From the NCBI GenBank assembly GCA_946480595.1, contig CAMLKC010000051.1, forward strand, positions 1 to 7,008: a stretch of 7,008 nucleotides of DNA, given 5' to 3'. A program made the translations under genes and the position numbers. Position 1 is the first letter of the stretch, and every line of letters starts with the position of its first letter. The notes under the pieces were generated by a model. The model had not been told where the DNA came from. It ran no database searches and worked only from the letters and a program-made list of their open reading frames with translations. Shown in pieces: positions 5,861 through 7,008 of this stretch. The stretch comes from an uncultured Candidatus Saccharibacteria bacterium (GTDB taxonomy: Bacteria > Patescibacteria > Saccharimonadia > Saccharimonadales > CAMLKC01).

Positions 5861-6968
5861 TAGTTCGTCTCCACCGAGCGAGCAAGTGCAAGCAGCACCG
5901 CATCACTCTTGCGAGGTCCCATTAACTGTACGCCGATGGGTAAGCCTGCGTCATTTGCACCCGCAGGAACGCTAATGGCAGGTAGTCCAGCCAGGCTTGG
6001 GCCCACGGTCATGATGTCAGCTAAGTACATCTTCACAGGGTCGGCGGTGTTTTCGCCAAGTCCAAAAGCTGGCGTCGGAGTTGTTGGGCTAATAAGCACA
6101 TCGTACTGCTCGAACAGCTTATCGTACTCGTTTATAAGCAGCGTTCGGGCTTTTTGCGCCTGCAAGTAGTACGCATCGAAAAAGCCGCTGGAAAGCACGT
6201 AGCTTCCAATCATTATTCGGCGTTTGTTTTCGGTCACGAAACCTTCGTCGCGCGTTTTACCGTATAGCTCCGCCAGTGTCTTTACGCCTTCGGCGCGGTG
6301 GCCATAGCGAATACCGTCGTAGCGCGCCAAGTTACTGCTTACCTCGGCTGGAACAATGATGTAGTAAACGCCAAGCGCATACTTCACCATGGAAAGGCTG
6401 ACTTCCTCCACCTCATGGCCGGCTGCGCGCAGTTTGTCAGCATACTCATTCACCTGACGGCGAACACTCTCGTCCACGTCATCGCTCATACATTCTTTAA
6501 GAAGACCTATCTTCTGGCCCAACTTCACCTCTTCTGGCTTGAAGAAATCAGGGAGCGTTGTCATGTCTCGTGGGTCACGGCCACTCATAACGCTCATGAC
6601 AAGTTCTGCATCGGCAATATCCTGGCTAAAACAACCGATCGTGTCGGTACTACTTGCCATAGCGACCACACCGTAGCGGCTAACTGTTCCGTAGGTCGGC
6701 TTCACGCCAACGACGCCATTAAAACTGGCAGGCTGGCGAATAGAACCGCCCGTATCGGTACCAAGCGCAAACGGCACAATATCAAGCGCCGTTACTACTG
6801 CCGAGCCGCCGCTGCTTCCGCCGGCAACCTTTGTCTGGTCATGCGCGTTTTTTGTCGGTCCAAACGCCGAGTTCTCCGTGCTGCCACCGTGGGCAAAGGC
6901 ATCGAGGTTGGCTTTGCCTATGCAAATCGCACCTTCGTTCTCTAGTTTTTCGACTGCCGTTGCCTGGA
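5860..6968 (-). CDS. gatA: Aspartyl/glutamyl-tRNA amidotransferase subunit A, 5' end missing
   Basis: GatA is the glutaminase/amidase subunit of GatCAB; it releases ammonia from glutamine for transfer to misacylated tRNA. The genuine part is about 368 residues starting at QATAVEKLENEGA. STENSAFGPTKN, VAGGSSGGSA (cis-serine at about residue 51) and GTDTGGSIRQPA (nucleophilic serine at 75) give the amidase signature, and GVVGVKPTYGTVSRYGVVA follows. The C-terminal IGVQLMGP is also typical. By comparison with the family's roughly 485 residues, about 100 N-terminal residues are missing, including the catalytic lysine of the Ser-cisSer-Lys triad. The loss is due to the assembly ending, not to a pseudogene. 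The frame continues to a GTG at 7002, but those 12 codons translate sequencing adapter (MTGVQTCALPIF) and are not protein. The stop overlaps the next start as TAATG. Confidence 0.97.
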
Positions 6969-7008
6969 AGATCGGAAGAGCACACGTCTGAACTCCAGTC
7001 ACTTCCTG
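6969..7008 (+). other. Illumina TruSeq adapter contamination at contig end
   Basis: From 6969 the sequence begins AGATCGGAAGAGCACACGTC and continues to 7002 as an exact 34-base match to the standard Illumina TruSeq read adapter. The last six bases, TTCCTG, are where the sample index would begin. This is untrimmed library sequence joined to genuine gatA DNA. It should be masked; the contig effectively ends at 6968. Its minus strand encodes the false N-terminus MTGVQTCALPIF on the gatA frame. Confidence 0.99.

Noticed and set aside
6298..6945. A 215-codon open frame on the plus strand
   Set aside because: It is antisense to the conserved gatA coding region, has a low-complexity-like composition with no recognisable motif, and no ribosome-binding site was evident.
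6967..7002. MTGVQTCALPIF as a native N-terminus or leader peptide of GatA
   Set aside because: The codons are the reverse complement of a standard Illumina adapter, and GatA homologues have about 100 more residues before this point.

Overview
The window looks like the end of a draft contig from a Candidate Phyla Radiation bacterium, most likely a Saccharibacteria (TM7)-like lineage. That placement is inferred from the gene content as I remember it for this group: gatA and gatB flanking a short membrane-anchored HEPN-like protein, a divergent galU-type nucleotidyltransferase, and small membrane proteins of the DUF5665, YtxH and GlsB/YeaQ types. No marker gene in the window fixes the taxonomy. 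Base composition is near-balanced, the standard genetic code fits every gene, and coding density is very high. No stretch longer than about 100 bases lacks a gene, and I see no RNA genes, CRISPR arrays or mobile elements.

Every gene is on the minus strand, so transcription runs from right to left. On the right is a tightly packed block: gatA (5' end missing), a 140-aa membrane-anchored HEPN-like protein, gatB, a Nudix hydrolase and a galU-like gene. The gatA/HEPN-like and HEPN-like/gatB junctions are both one-base TAATG overlaps, and the Nudix and galU genes abut as TAAGTG. A hairpin terminator at 2491-2519 ends this block. GatA and GatB are two subunits of the tRNA-dependent amidotransferase that makes Gln-tRNA(Gln) and/or Asn-tRNA(Asn). 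GatC is not in the window and could lie beyond the contig end.

The middle holds a cluster of four small membrane proteins. A promoter overlapping the galU terminator appears to drive a GlsB/YeaQ/YmgE-family protein, an unrecognised 79-aa single-pass protein and a YtxH-domain protein. A second hairpin (1575-1604) follows, and then a DUF5665-like protein. The left end is the first 401 codons of dnaE, the replicative DNA polymerase III alpha subunit, with an apparently intact PHP domain and a promoter placed so close to the start codon that the mRNA may be essentially leaderless.

The right edge (6969-7008) is not biological. It is an exact Illumina TruSeq adapter followed by six bases that look like the beginning of an index. 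It creates a false start for gatA, with the artefactual N-terminus MTGVQTCALPIF. The most interesting biological item is the HEPN-like protein (R107-x4-H112 motif) translationally locked between gatA and gatB.
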